Positions 1-7,794 of a stretch of 27,127 bases of DNA are shown here, piece by piece (the stretch's first letter is position 1; each line of letters opens with the position of its first letter). Under the pieces are notes generated by a model. It was given only the letters and a program-made list of their open reading frames with translations, did not search any database and was not told where the DNA came from. Both the position numbers and the translations under genes were made by a program. The stretch spans positions 1 through 27,127 of the forward strand of contig JABHWQ010000416.1 of assembly GCA_018657655.1 (NCBI GenBank), in the 5' to 3' direction. The stretch comes from Chloroflexota bacterium. GTDB taxonomy: Bacteria > Chloroflexota > Dehalococcoidia > SZUA-161 > SpSt-899.

Positions 1-84
1 AGGGCAATTCGGTCCCACAGCACCCGGTCAATTTGGATCAGCAGTGCCAGGGCAATTCGGTCCTACAGCACCTGGTCAATTTGG
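1..84 (+). repeat. Two copies of a 48-nt coding repeat
   Basis: The segment at 1-36 recurs at 49-84 with only two third-position changes (ccc/cct and ccc/cct). Each copy encodes GQFGPTAPGQFG plus a linker. The period is 48 nt (16 residues) and the array runs off the left edge, so more copies may lie outside the window. The near-identity at DNA level suggests recent expansion. Confidence 0.85.
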
Positions 85-814
85 TGCAGGTGCTCAGGCT
101 ATGCCGGGGCAGCCAATGATGCAACAACCAATGCAGCCAATGATGCAGCAACCAATGCAACCGATGATGCAGGCGCCACAGGGCATGCAGGGTTCTCAAC
201 CTATGGTTCATAATCATACTCACAAAAGGGACTACCCTGAAGATTTTGATGAAGAGGAAGGGGGGTTGGGTGATACCCGAGAGTCATATACTCGTCAGGG
301 TGGAGCTCGCCAAGATCGCAGGCCATCCAGTGGCCAGGGAACACGCCCTGGTAGGAGAATGTCAGCGGAAAGAGATGACTCAGATGAGGAAAGAGGCCGC
401 AGACCTGCCCGTCGGTTAAATGCCGGCAAGCGTCGTCCCGGAGAAGGCTGGATTACGCATACTGAAGCAGAGGAAGAAACTGCCGCAGAGGGCCAAGAGG
501 TAAACCTGATGACCTTGATTGGCTTGGTGAGGTGGGTGGAAAAGAGTATTCAGAAGATAGGTAAAGAAAGAGTAGAAGCAATTGTGGAAATATACCGAAC
601 GGCAGGGTATCTTCCTTCAAGTTACAACGATACTATTCCCCAGGTCATTCGTCTGGCTGATGATGAGAAGCCGGAAGGGGTGATAACCATGGGGGATTCT
701 ATAAGTGTTTTGCTTCAACTCGATAGCCTCCTGGGAGGGAAATTCAAAACCGAATCAGCGGTTCTTTCCACCCTCTTTGGTGATGATGGAGGCTATCCGT
801 GGACAAAGCAATAA
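2..814 (+). CDS. ArlD/E-like archaellum accessory protein with N-terminal repeats (5' partial)
   Basis: The reading frame is open to the left edge, so the N-terminus is missing; a GTG at 44 is only an internal codon. Visible residues begin with PGQFGPTA-type repeats, then a Met/Gln/Pro-rich repeat (PMMQQPMQ), then about 90 charged, Arg/Glu-rich residues that look disordered. The last 100 or so residues look folded: a leucine-rich helix followed by VRWVEK, KIGKERVEAIVEIY and AGYLPSS. This W-E-x(n)-K-x-G ... Y-x(3)-GYL pattern resembles the conserved domain of archaeal FlaD/FlaE (ArlD/E), cytosolic proteins that link the archaellum motor to the chemosensory system. The stop overlaps the next gene by 16 bp, so the two are probably co-transcribed and coupled. 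The family call rests on this pattern plus the arl context; another scaffold protein remains possible. Confidence 0.6.
   Translation, partial: GQFGPTAPGQFGSAVPGQFGPTAPGQFGAGAQAMPGQPMMQQPMQPMMQQPMQPMMQAPQGMQGSQPMVHNHTHKRDYPEDFDEEEGGLGDTRESYTRQGGARQDRRPSSGQGTRPGRRMSAERDDSDEERGRRPARRLNAGKRRPGEGWITHTEAEEETAAEGQEVNLMTLIGLVRWVEKSIQKIGKERVEAIVEIYRTAGYLPSSYNDTIPQVIRLADDEKPEGVITMGDSISVLLQLDSLLGGKFKTESAVLSTLFGDDGGYPWTKQ
113..172 (+). repeat. 24-nt coding repeat (PMMQQPMQ), about 2.5 copies
   Basis: Units begin at 113, 137 and 161 and encode the eight-residue repeat PMMQQPMQ. The third unit decays after PMMQ. The repeat lies in the same gene as the 48-nt repeats and forms a low-complexity Met/Gln/Pro segment ahead of the charged linker. 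Confidence 0.8.
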
Positions 815-1341
815 TCACCGTTCTTCTAATTATAGCCGGCGTGGTTTGTGTTTCATTTATGTTCAATGCCATTTATCCGGCTATTAACCGTGGCAGTGAT
901 GCCGTAGTCAGTATGACTTCGGTGGTGGATGACAGGATCAAGACCCAAGTTGATGTTATCCACACTGTAAGCGAATACGACCCCAATAATGGTCCCTCTT
1001 TTTGGAATGATACCAATTCCAATAGCACCTTCGATATTTTTGCCTGGGTGAAGAACGTGGGTACCTCCCGTATATTGGGCGTGGAACAAAGTGACATATT
1101 CTTCGGAACGGCAGGGGATTTCGAAAGAATACCGCATGAGGATTATGCTGCTGGGGTAAAGCCGTACTGGCAAGATAGTTTAGAGGATAGCACTACCGAG
1201 TGGGGACCCGGAAAAACCATGAAGGTCACCATTGTCCACTCAGGTAGCTATGGTGGTTCAGGACTTTCCGATAATACAACTTATCTCGTCAAGTTGATCA
1301 TACCCAATGGCATAAGTGACGAGACATATGTAAGTTGGTAG
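799..1341 (+). CDS. ArlF/ArlG-family archaellum stator-like protein (first copy)
   Basis: This 180-residue protein starts at a GTG inside the end of the preceding gene (16 bp overlap). It has one N-terminal hydrophobic helix (about residues 4-27, AIITVLLIIAGVVCVSFMFN), with no Lys/Arg-rich leader peptide before it. A beta-rich extracytoplasmic domain follows, including FDIFAWVKNVGTSRI, then a region ending in TYLVKLIIPNG. This is the archaellin-like plan of archaeal ArlF and ArlG: a membrane anchor plus a beta-sandwich, with KNVG resembling the 'KNxG' strand of the family. ArlF and ArlG form the stator/anchor that binds the S-layer or periplasmic side in archaea. I cannot decide between F and G. 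Position between the ArlD/E-like gene and a second similar gene supports the family call. Confidence 0.65.
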   Translation: MDKAIITVLLIIAGVVCVSFMFNAIYPAINRGSDAVVSMTSVVDDRIKTQVDVIHTVSEYDPNNGPSFWNDTNSNSTFDIFAWVKNVGTSRILGVEQSDIFFGTAGDFERIPHEDYAAGVKPYWQDSLEDSTTEWGPGKTMKVTIVHSGSYGGSGLSDNTTYLVKLIIPNGISDETYVSW

Positions 1342-1429
1342 CGTTGGCCCAATCATCTGATAACAGTATGAGCCGGAGTAGCAATGCTCGAAATGGTGGC
1401 TGGGACTTTCGATAGAATCAGGGTGATTT

Positions 1430-1954
1430 ATGGAAAATGTACTTGTTGCCATATGTTGTATTGCCCTAATACTCTTTGGGGCGATGACTATAGCGCAAAG
1501 TTCTTTGTCGTCTACAGACGCTGTGGCAGTCGCATGGAAAGAAATGGAGAAAACCTCCGGAGAGATAGCCAGGACTAAAATATCGTCTCTGGGAGCAACA
1601 ACGTCCGATGGTATTACCATCGATATGACTCTGGAAAATACCGGGGAAATCAAATTGGAGGATTTTAAAAAGTGGGACGTTATCCTCCAGTACTATGATA
1701 TCTCTGATAATTATTTGATCAAGCGATTACCATATACTTCCGGTGCACTTGGCAACGACGAATGGACTGTAGAGGGTCTTTACCTCGATGCCAGCGAGAG
1801 TAGCGCTGAGGTTTTCGAACGAGGGATTTTCAATCCTGATGAGGAAATGAAGATTCGGATGCAGGTCAATCCGGTGGTGGGTACACCGAGTGCCAATTTA
1901 GTGAAAGTAGCTGCTCCTAACGGAGTTTCGACCTCTGCGATCTTCACCCGATAG
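1430..1954 (+). CDS. ArlF/ArlG-family archaellum stator-like protein (second copy)
   Basis: This 174-residue protein has an ATG at 1430 and an AGGGTG ribosome-binding site at good spacing. An N-terminal hydrophobic helix (about residues 4-22, VLVAICCIALILFGAMTIA) leads into a predicted helix and then a beta-domain with DMTLENTGEIKLEDFKKWDV. The LENTGE...F..WDV pattern recalls the archaellin-like FlaF/FlaG beta-sandwich. It lies 88 bp after its probable paralog and before the transglutaminase-like gene. Together the two would make the ArlF-ArlG pair that anchors the filament motor outside the membrane. In a Chloroflexota cell envelope, which often lacks an outer membrane, the binding partner is unknown. 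Confidence 0.65.
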   Translation: MENVLVAICCIALILFGAMTIAQSSLSSTDAVAVAWKEMEKTSGEIARTKISSLGATTSDGITIDMTLENTGEIKLEDFKKWDVILQYYDISDNYLIKRLPYTSGALGNDEWTVEGLYLDASESSAEVFERGIFNPDEEMKIRMQVNPVVGTPSANLVKVAAPNGVSTSAIFTR

Positions 1955-2011
1955 AAGTGTAATACGTATGGATTTTGGCTGGAAGACGCGATTTTTGGGA
2001 ATTAAAACTTG

Positions 2012-2785
2012 ATGAAAAAAGAAGTCCGTAATCTCCTTATTGTCTTGATAGCCTTCATGATAATGGCCACCGCAATGGTAAAAATTATCGATCATGAGGC
2101 TGATAACCGGGTATCGACTCTTTCGCTAACTGACGTAGTACCACCATCAGGCGATGTGCTGTTTATGGTAGAGAGTAGCCCTTACGCTCGATATCTCAGA
2201 AGTGCTGTGGGAATATATTATGATGGGACAAGTTGGGATTTGCCCAAAATCACTGAAGTGTATCAATATCTTGATGGAGCCTCCGGTGCGAGTACCGTGG
2301 TTTCCCCCGATCCCGCCCATCTCTCACGCAGCTATCGGGATTATAACAGAGATGGGCTGAACGAGCTCTCCGTGCTGGATGCTCCTGACTGTCTTGAGTT
2401 GCCGGACAACATTACAGAGAGGGTGAAAGAACTCTCACTCAGGATCACGAGTGGTATGCCTACTCCATTTGAGAAGGCCAAGGCAATAGAGACATTCCTT
2501 CGGGTCAGGTTTGAATATCGGATGGACTATGAACCTCCACCGCCTGGCTGGGAACCAAATGACTGGTTCCTGTATGAGACAAGGGAAGGAATCTGCGGCA
2601 ATTTTAATTCTGCTTTTGTGATACTGGCGCGAGCGTCCGATATTCCGGCGAGATTGGCGGCTGGCTATTATCTGATGCCAGGTAACAGGCAATCTCAGCC
2701 TGTGTATCCTAGCCAGGCTCATGCCTGGGCTGAGGTAGGATTTGAGGATTTGGGGTGGCTGGCCTTTGAAGGGGTTCCCCAATAG
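2012..2785 (+). CDS. Membrane-anchored transglutaminase-like protein in the archaellum locus
   Basis: I chose the ATG at 2012; a TTG at 2009 is the alternative. The 257-residue protein has an N-terminal membrane helix (about 8-24). It continues with the YLRSAVGIYYDGTSW motif seen in bacterial transglutaminase-like proteins, then a transglutaminase core. The nucleophile Cys is at about 195 (EGICGNFNSAFV) and the His at about 237 (QAHAWAEV). The usual third-position motif (GW-x-x-F-D/E-P-T) reads GWLAFEGVPQ, so the acid is Glu, about residue 253. The protein ends there, without the C-terminal membrane part found in longer DUF3488/DUF4129 relatives. It presumably acts outside the membrane as a protease or crosslinking enzyme. 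Its place between the stator-like genes and arlH suggests filament, pilin or envelope processing, but that is an inference. Confidence 0.75.
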   Translation: MKKEVRNLLIVLIAFMIMATAMVKIIDHEADNRVSTLSLTDVVPPSGDVLFMVESSPYARYLRSAVGIYYDGTSWDLPKITEVYQYLDGASGASTVVSPDPAHLSRSYRDYNRDGLNELSVLDAPDCLELPDNITERVKELSLRITSGMPTPFEKAKAIETFLRVRFEYRMDYEPPPPGWEPNDWFLYETREGICGNFNSAFVILARASDIPARLAAGYYLMPGNRQSQPVYPSQAHAWAEVGFEDLGWLAFEGVPQ

Positions 2786-2814
2786 AATATAACTGATTGG
2801 CCAAGAGGATTGCT

Positions 2815-3534
2815 ATGGCATTTTTACTAGACGACGAAAAAGAAAAAAAAGAGATAACCACCGGAAGCGCTGAGATTGATAGGAAAATGGGAGGTGGCAT
2901 TCCTTCAGGTTCCCTCACACTTATTGAGGGGCAGTCGGATGCGGGCAAATCCGTACTCACTCAGCAGATGATCTGGGGCTCACTTGCTTGCGATTGCAGA
3001 TGTACCTTGTTCACTACCGAAAGCACGGTAAAGAGCCTGATGAAACAGATGAACAGCCTTGGTCTTGATGTTCTTGATTATCTATTGCTGGATCGCCTCA
3101 GGGTATATCCAATACAAATGATGGGGGGGGATGTTGACCTTGATATGGCCTTAAAAGTGATCTCTGAAGCCATTCACAGAGAGACGGAAACGGATATGAT
3201 AATCATCGATTCCCTTACAGCTTTCGTCACTCATGTTTCACTTGAATCGACCATTGGATTTTTTGAAGATTGCAAGAATCTCTGTAATGAAGGCCAGACC
3301 ATACTTATCGTTGTCCACAATTACGCTTTCAACGAAAACTTACTCGTCCGCGTCAGATCCATGTGTGATGCTCATCTTAGCCTGACCATCGAAGTGATGG
3401 GTGACAAGCTCCTTAAATCAATGGAGGTTTCCAAGGTGAGAGGGGCCAGCCACACTACGGGCAATGTGGTTGCTTTTGAGATTGAGCCGGCATGGGGAAT
3501 GAGGATAATACCGGTGTCCAAGGCAAGAGTTTAG
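2815..3534 (+). CDS. arlH: ArlH, archaellum motor RecA-fold ATP-binding protein
   Basis: I prefer the ATG at 2815 (239 residues) over an in-frame TTG at 2797, because AAGAGG at 2803-2808 is a ribosome-binding site at proper spacing. The protein is one RecA/KaiC-like domain. Walker A is GQSDAGKS (about 39-46) and Walker B is DMIIIDS (about 127-133), with a switch-like VVHNYAFNENL and the late KVRGA segment typical of KaiC-like proteins. In archaea ArlH binds ATP, forms a ring and sits under ArlI and ArlJ as a regulator of motor assembly. Length (about 230-240) is normal for ArlH. Placement next to arl-type stator genes and upstream of arlI and arlJ makes this more than a generic KaiC-like ATPase. 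The gene is followed by a strong terminator. Confidence 0.88.
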   Translation: MAFLLDDEKEKKEITTGSAEIDRKMGGGIPSGSLTLIEGQSDAGKSVLTQQMIWGSLACDCRCTLFTTESTVKSLMKQMNSLGLDVLDYLLLDRLRVYPIQMMGGDVDLDMALKVISEAIHRETETDMIIIDSLTAFVTHVSLESTIGFFEDCKNLCNEGQTILIVVHNYAFNENLLVRVRSMCDAHLSLTIEVMGDKLLKSMEVSKVRGASHTTGNVVAFEIEPAWGMRIIPVSKARV

Positions 3535-3583
3535 TAGAATCGAGCGCCCCCTTATTGATCCGATTCGTGAATAGAATACATGC

Positions 3584-3623
3584 CGGGGAAACCAGATTTT
3601 GTATTTGGTTTCCCCGTTTTTTT
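3584..3623 (+). terminator. Intrinsic terminator after arlH
   Basis: A perfect 11-bp stem (CGGGGAAACCA at 3584-3594 with its complement at 3606-3616) encloses an 11-nt loop. A run of seven T follows at 3617-3623. It lies about 50 bp after the arlH stop and should separate the upstream arl genes from arlI-arlJ. Confidence 0.92.
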
Positions 3624-4031
3624 ACCTCTTGAACCACAAGTGCAGCACAAGCAGCTTGGCTGAGTGTAACGGGGTATTACTTTGGTACTACTAAGTTACA
3701 CTGACTCAGAATTGGTGCCTTCACTATTTGTCCATTCCTATATGCATGCTACCATCATTTCAGGATAGCGAAATTGTGTGTCCTTCGTGTATTTGTTTTA
3801 CAAGAGGGAATTCATTTCGGGATACCTCAAGTCAATAACTTGCAGCATTTCGAATAGATGGCTTGCTTCTAATATATACAGACAGTGCATGTCATTTTGT
3901 TCGAAATTCAGGAATCTCCTCTGTGAGAGATGGAGGCTTATTTGGCCATATGTTTGACTGATAAATGGGTGGTTGGATTCAACAGGAGTGTGTACGAATT
4001 TGATAGATATTGAAGCCGGGAGCAAGGACTG
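3624..4031 (+). other. Gene-free stretch ahead of arlI, probable leader/promoter region
   Basis: About 400 bp between the arlH terminator and arlI with no convincing gene. An open frame on the opposite strand (3798-4025) has no family resemblance and no ribosome-binding site. The stretch contains an inverted repeat, AGTGTAAC (3663-3670) with GTTACACT (3695-3702), spaced by 24 nt, which could be a regulator site or an RNA hairpin. I did not find a clear sigma-70 promoter. An AAGGA at 4024-4028 is the likely ribosome-binding site of arlI. Confidence 0.5.
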
Positions 4032-5837
4032 ATGCCAGAGCTATTACTGCCATTTGAACCCATAGCGGTCACAGAGAGCACCGAAGAGCTGCTCGCCGGC
4101 GGTTTGTATGCCATGTTGCCCGAGGATCTGCAGGCTGCGGCAAGGGAGAATACCTATTTGCTGGAATATCTGCACATGTTGCCGATTGAAGAAATAGGCG
4201 TCCCCAAATTTCATAAGAAGCTTGCCAGATCCCTTAGTGACGAGAAAAACCCTAATATAATTTACCCAACGCAAGGTGGGGTTTTTGTTCATTTGTATCC
4301 AATGCCGCATAATGACAGGCACCTTTACATTCCCATAGAGCCGATTCTAACAATCAATATGGATACTATCATGCCAAGGATTGAGGAGCGTCTCCTCGAC
4401 TATACCAAGGAGTTCGATTCTCTCCAGACCGATGATGAGATGAAGCAGGCTTTCATTACTGTACTTGACAAAATGTGCAAGGTTAAACATAAGAAGCGAA
4501 TTAACGGATCAAACGGTGGATCACCTGCAGTGAACGGGAGTAACGGATCCGCAGGTAATGGGAAGTCGGGGGGTTTCATGGGTAAGTTGACTAGTATGAT
4601 GCCTGGCAAAAATGGAGGTAGTGGGACAATAGAACTAACTCCGGAAGAGCTTGCTGCGGTGAAATACCTGACGTTGAGGGAAAAGGTCGGTGTTGGGCTT
4701 CTGGATCCTCTACTGGGTGATATTTATGTTGAGGACGTCAGTTGTAGCGGCATTGGCCAGATATTTATCGAGCACAAAATATTCAAGAGTGTAATAACAG
4801 CCATTAACATTCCTACTATGGAAGAGCTGGATGATTTTGCCCGCCGAATGTCTGAACGAATGAGGAGGCCGGTTACCCTCAATGAGCCCATCCAGGATGC
4901 TACTCTCCCCGATGGTTCGCGTATCAATATTGTATACGGAGAAGATGTCTCCAGACGAGGTACTAATTTCACTATCCGACGTGCTATGGGTACTCCAACC
5001 AGTATCATGGAGATCTGTGGGTTTGGTACCATGACCTACCAAATGGCGGCATATCTGTCGCTGGTGCTTGAAGAAAACATGAACGTTTTCGTTGCCGGGG
5101 AGACCGCTTCCGGTAAAACAACGACGATCAATGCAATCAGTGTTTTCATGCCGCCAACAATCAAGATTGTGAGCATTGAGGATACACCGGAATTGGTTAT
5201 TCCTCATAAGAACTGGCTGAGAGAGGTCTCTCGCGAATCGAAGGATGGGAAAGGCGCACAAGTCGGTATGTTCGATTTGCTCAGGGCTGCCTTGCGACAA
5301 CGCCCGAACATGATAATCATTGGTGAGATTCGAGGAGCGGAAGGATTGATCGCTTTCCAGGCGATGCAGACCGGTCACGGTGTAATGGCCACCTTCCACG
5401 CTTCTTCAGTGGAGAAACTCATTCAACGTCTCACTGGTGATCCCATAAACGTACCCAAGAACTACGTCGATTGTCTGAATTGCGTGATTATCCAATCGGC
5501 AGTGAAATTACCTAACGGGAAAGAGGCAAGACGTGTTCTGAGTATAAGTGAGATTATAGGATATGACTCGGTGTCTCAATCGTTTTCATTTATCCACTCG
5601 TTCCAATGGAACCAGGCTAAGGATGAGTTTGAGTTCCCCGGTCATATGAACAGCTTCCTTTTGGAAGAGAAAATTGCGCCTATGAGGGGGCTCCCCCCGG
5701 AGAAAAAGAGGAACATCTACAACGAAATGAACCGGCGGGCGCGTATCCTGGAACGATTACACAAAGAGAAAGGAGTAACTGATTTTTATGAGCTTCTCGA
5801 CGTTCTTTCAACGGCTCGTAAAGAAGGGGTCTTCTAA
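4032..5837 (+). CDS. arlI: ArlI, archaellum motor ATPase
   Basis: A 601-residue secretion ATPase of the VirB11/GspE superfamily. Residues 1-150 form a variable N-terminal domain. Residues about 155-198 are an unusual Gly/Asn/Ser-rich linker. The catalytic half follows, with an Arg-rich segment (RRMSERMRRP, about 271-280), Walker A GETASGKTTT (356-365), an Asp-box region (SIEDTPELVI), LRQRPNMIIIGEIRG with Walker B (about 421-435) and a His box ATFHASS (453-459). The C-terminus, rich in Arg/Glu helices, is typical of ArlI. In archaea ArlI is the hexameric ATPase that drives both filament assembly and rotation. GspE or TadA ATPases are the alternative, but the ArlH neighbour and an ArlJ-type partner make ArlI the best call. 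It is somewhat longer than most archaeal ArlI, mainly through the linker. Confidence 0.9.
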   Translation: MPELLLPFEPIAVTESTEELLAGGLYAMLPEDLQAAARENTYLLEYLHMLPIEEIGVPKFHKKLARSLSDEKNPNIIYPTQGGVFVHLYPMPHNDRHLYIPIEPILTINMDTIMPRIEERLLDYTKEFDSLQTDDEMKQAFITVLDKMCKVKHKKRINGSNGGSPAVNGSNGSAGNGKSGGFMGKLTSMMPGKNGGSGTIELTPEELAAVKYLTLREKVGVGLLDPLLGDIYVEDVSCSGIGQIFIEHKIFKSVITAINIPTMEELDDFARRMSERMRRPVTLNEPIQDATLPDGSRINIVYGEDVSRRGTNFTIRRAMGTPTSIMEICGFGTMTYQMAAYLSLVLEENMNVFVAGETASGKTTTINAISVFMPPTIKIVSIEDTPELVIPHKNWLREVSRESKDGKGAQVGMFDLLRAALRQRPNMIIIGEIRGAEGLIAFQAMQTGHGVMATFHASSVEKLIQRLTGDPINVPKNYVDCLNCVIIQSAVKLPNGKEARRVLSISEIIGYDSVSQSFSFIHSFQWNQAKDEFEFPGHMNSFLLEEKIAPMRGLPPEKKRNIYNEMNRRARILERLHKEKGVTDFYELLDVLSTARKEGVF

Positions 5838-7344
5838 TGACGACGCTCAAGTACTAGCCAAAGGCCAGTATGTTGTTCAGAAGAAGAAAACAACAAGTAC
5901 AAAGAACCAGGAGTTGTTGTACTTTGATCTTTTCTATCAACTGTCGTACATGTCATCCATTTCCACATCTGGCATTACGAGAGATCGTGTATTTGAGTTT
6001 GCCGCCCAACTTTCTGGCAGAGCATCAGGATACTTCAAAGAGATACAGCTGATAACCACCCAGCTCGGCTATGACTACGCCGAAGCATGCCGGATCGAGG
6101 GCGAATCCGTAGATGATGAGACGATACGGAATATTTTGCTGCGTATTTCCAGCTCAATGAATTCCGGCGAATCGGAAGGCGAGTTCTTTGGCCGAGAGGC
6201 CGATGTTTTCGGAACGAATTACGGGGACGATTATAATCGCAAGCTGGAAGGGCTCAAACAATGGACCGATGCCTACAGTGCCCTGATAATCTCCGCTGTC
6301 CTGGTTATCATCATTGGTGCAGTCTCGACCATGATATACGAAACAGATAAAGCATTTGTATTTACCCTCGTCGGGATTACCATAGGAATAACGATTTCCG
6401 GGTCATGGTTGATATCCATAATGTCACCCAATGAACTGGTACCACTCCAGCAGCCAAGCTCGCGTGAACAGAAACTTATGAGAATACTGGCCCTGACACT
6501 TGTACCTTCTGCCATAGTTTGCAGTCTCTTACTTATATCGAGCGGGGCAGGTCTGGGTTGGGCGCTGTTTGTATCTGCGATAATCATATTCCCGATTGGT
6601 TATGTGGCTGTTGCGGATGATAGAAAGCTTGCGGGGAGAGATAGAGATGTCGGCGCTTTTATGCGTTCATTGGGTGGTGTTACCACTGCAATAGGAGCAA
6701 CAGTCACCGAAGGTGTGGCCAGGCTGGATCTGCGAGGCGTACCTGCACTAAAAGAAGAAGCTAACAAACTGAAGGTCAGGCTTCAAACCGGCATATTGCC
6801 TACACTGTGCTGGAAAAGGTTTGTACTGGAAAATGGTAGTACGGTAGTGAATCGAAGCGTTAGCATGTTCCGCGATGCTATGGCCCTGGGTGCCCCGGCG
6901 GAGGATGCCGGAAATCGCGCTTCCGCTTATGCCGTAAAAATTGATTCGCTGAGGCAGCGGCGAAGGCTCATAAGTAAACCGTTTGGTGGGCTGACATTCG
7001 TCATGCATGCAGCGGTCATCGTACTTCTGACGTTCGTAACCGAAGTGATGCTTATGTTCGGTAGCATGATATCCGGTGTTGAGGCCGATATACCAGGAGC
7101 GTCTTCCTCAGCCATTGGCGGCTACTTCTCCTTCAACTTCGCTGGATTGCAGTTACTCAATACTTTATTGATACCGGTTATCCTGGTTTTGACCGTGGTC
7201 AATGCGCTGACGCCCAAAGTGGTCGATGGGGGTCACAAGTTCAAGTTATTCTACAATTTATCCATTACTATGTCTATTTCCGGTATAGCTATGATTATGG
7301 TGCCGCATTTTGCGATCATGATCTTTGGAAGCGTAGGTCGCTAA
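5788..7344 (+). CDS. arlJ: ArlJ, archaellum membrane platform protein
   Basis: A 518-residue integral membrane protein whose ATG lies inside arlI (50 bp overlap); an AGGAG at 5771-5775 precedes it at a rather long spacing. It shows two GspF/T2SSF-type cytosolic helical domains (about 45-150 and 295-400). Hydrophobic segments lie around 163-205, 233-275, 408-430 and two near the C-terminus. Motifs such as FDLFYQLSYMSSISTSGI and DVGAFMRSLGGVTTAIGATV are typical of ArlJ/TadB-like platforms, with 'DxxxFLRxLGxxTxxG' being characteristic of ArlJ. In archaea it is the only polytopic membrane protein of the archaellum, anchoring ArlI and the growing filament. The arlI-arlJ overlap is the usual archaeal order and implies translational coupling. 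Confidence 0.9.
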   Translation: MSFSTFFQRLVKKGSSNDDAQVLAKGQYVVQKKKTTSTKNQELLYFDLFYQLSYMSSISTSGITRDRVFEFAAQLSGRASGYFKEIQLITTQLGYDYAEACRIEGESVDDETIRNILLRISSSMNSGESEGEFFGREADVFGTNYGDDYNRKLEGLKQWTDAYSALIISAVLVIIIGAVSTMIYETDKAFVFTLVGITIGITISGSWLISIMSPNELVPLQQPSSREQKLMRILALTLVPSAIVCSLLLISSGAGLGWALFVSAIIIFPIGYVAVADDRKLAGRDRDVGAFMRSLGGVTTAIGATVTEGVARLDLRGVPALKEEANKLKVRLQTGILPTLCWKRFVLENGSTVVNRSVSMFRDAMALGAPAEDAGNRASAYAVKIDSLRQRRRLISKPFGGLTFVMHAAVIVLLTFVTEVMLMFGSMISGVEADIPGASSSAIGGYFSFNFAGLQLLNTLLIPVILVLTVVNALTPKVVDGGHKFKLFYNLSITMSISGIAMIMVPHFAIMIFGSVGR

Positions 7345-7434
7345 TTATTTGTTGTTTGTCATTGTTCACAGAAGTGTTGATATCAAAGCAGGTGACACGC
7401 GGAGTGGATATCTTCGAGGAACAAGGAGAGCAAG

Positions 7435-7794
7435 ATGGGCTTAAAGGATAAGATCAAAAAAGGTTCTGGGGATAAAGGTGCTGATGATATCGGTGGAATA
7501 GTCCCTGATAAAGCAGAAGCTTCAAAGACAGTCACGGGTTCAGCAGCAGATGGAAATGCTCAGGGAAGTGCACCTCCTGCGGCACCGGCACCGGCACCAC
7601 CGCCACCACCCAAGGAAGAGGAAAAGAAAGCTGATAGTGGTGGCGCTCTTTCAGGTCTGGATATCTTTAGTCAGGAAACCGGCAGCGATGACGAGGGTAA
7701 CAAACTAGCGGACCAACTACCTGAAGTTGATATTCATGGCTTGCTCAGAGAATGTAAAGAAATAGCGGCTGAGCTGGCAGCGGGCAGTGAGTGA
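7435..7794 (+). CDS. Small acidic Ala/Pro-rich protein after arlJ
   Basis: A 119-residue protein with a good AAGGAG ribosome-binding site before ATG 7435. It begins with a basic stretch (MGLKDKIKKG), then low-complexity Ala/Gly/Ser, then a poly-Ala/Pro segment (PAPAPPPPPKEEEKK). It ends in an acidic tail whose last 25 residues look helical (LADQLPEVDIHGLLRECKEI). There is no membrane segment or signal peptide. I do not recognise the family. The modular make-up (disordered linker plus a short leucine-rich helix) and the position 90 bp after arlJ suggest a cytosolic scaffold of the motor, perhaps an ArlC/D/E-like or ArlX-substitute part. This is only an inference from context. Confidence 0.6.
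   Translation: MGLKDKIKKGSGDKGADDIGGIVPDKAEASKTVTGSAADGNAQGSAPPAAPAPAPPPPPKEEEKKADSGGALSGLDIFSQETGSDDEGNKLADQLPEVDIHGLLRECKEIAAELAAGSE

Noticed and set aside
1258..1653. 131-residue frame on the - strand across the two arlF/G-type genes
   Set aside because: Overlaps two well-supported genes, has no motif and no plausible start signal.
3798..4025. 75-residue frame on the - strand in the arlH-arlI gap
   Set aside because: No ribosome-binding site, no family resemblance, and it lies over the probable leader of arlI.
4710..5399. 229-residue frame on the - strand inside arlI
   Set aside because: Antisense to the ATPase core of arlI, whose motifs clearly place the coding strand on +.
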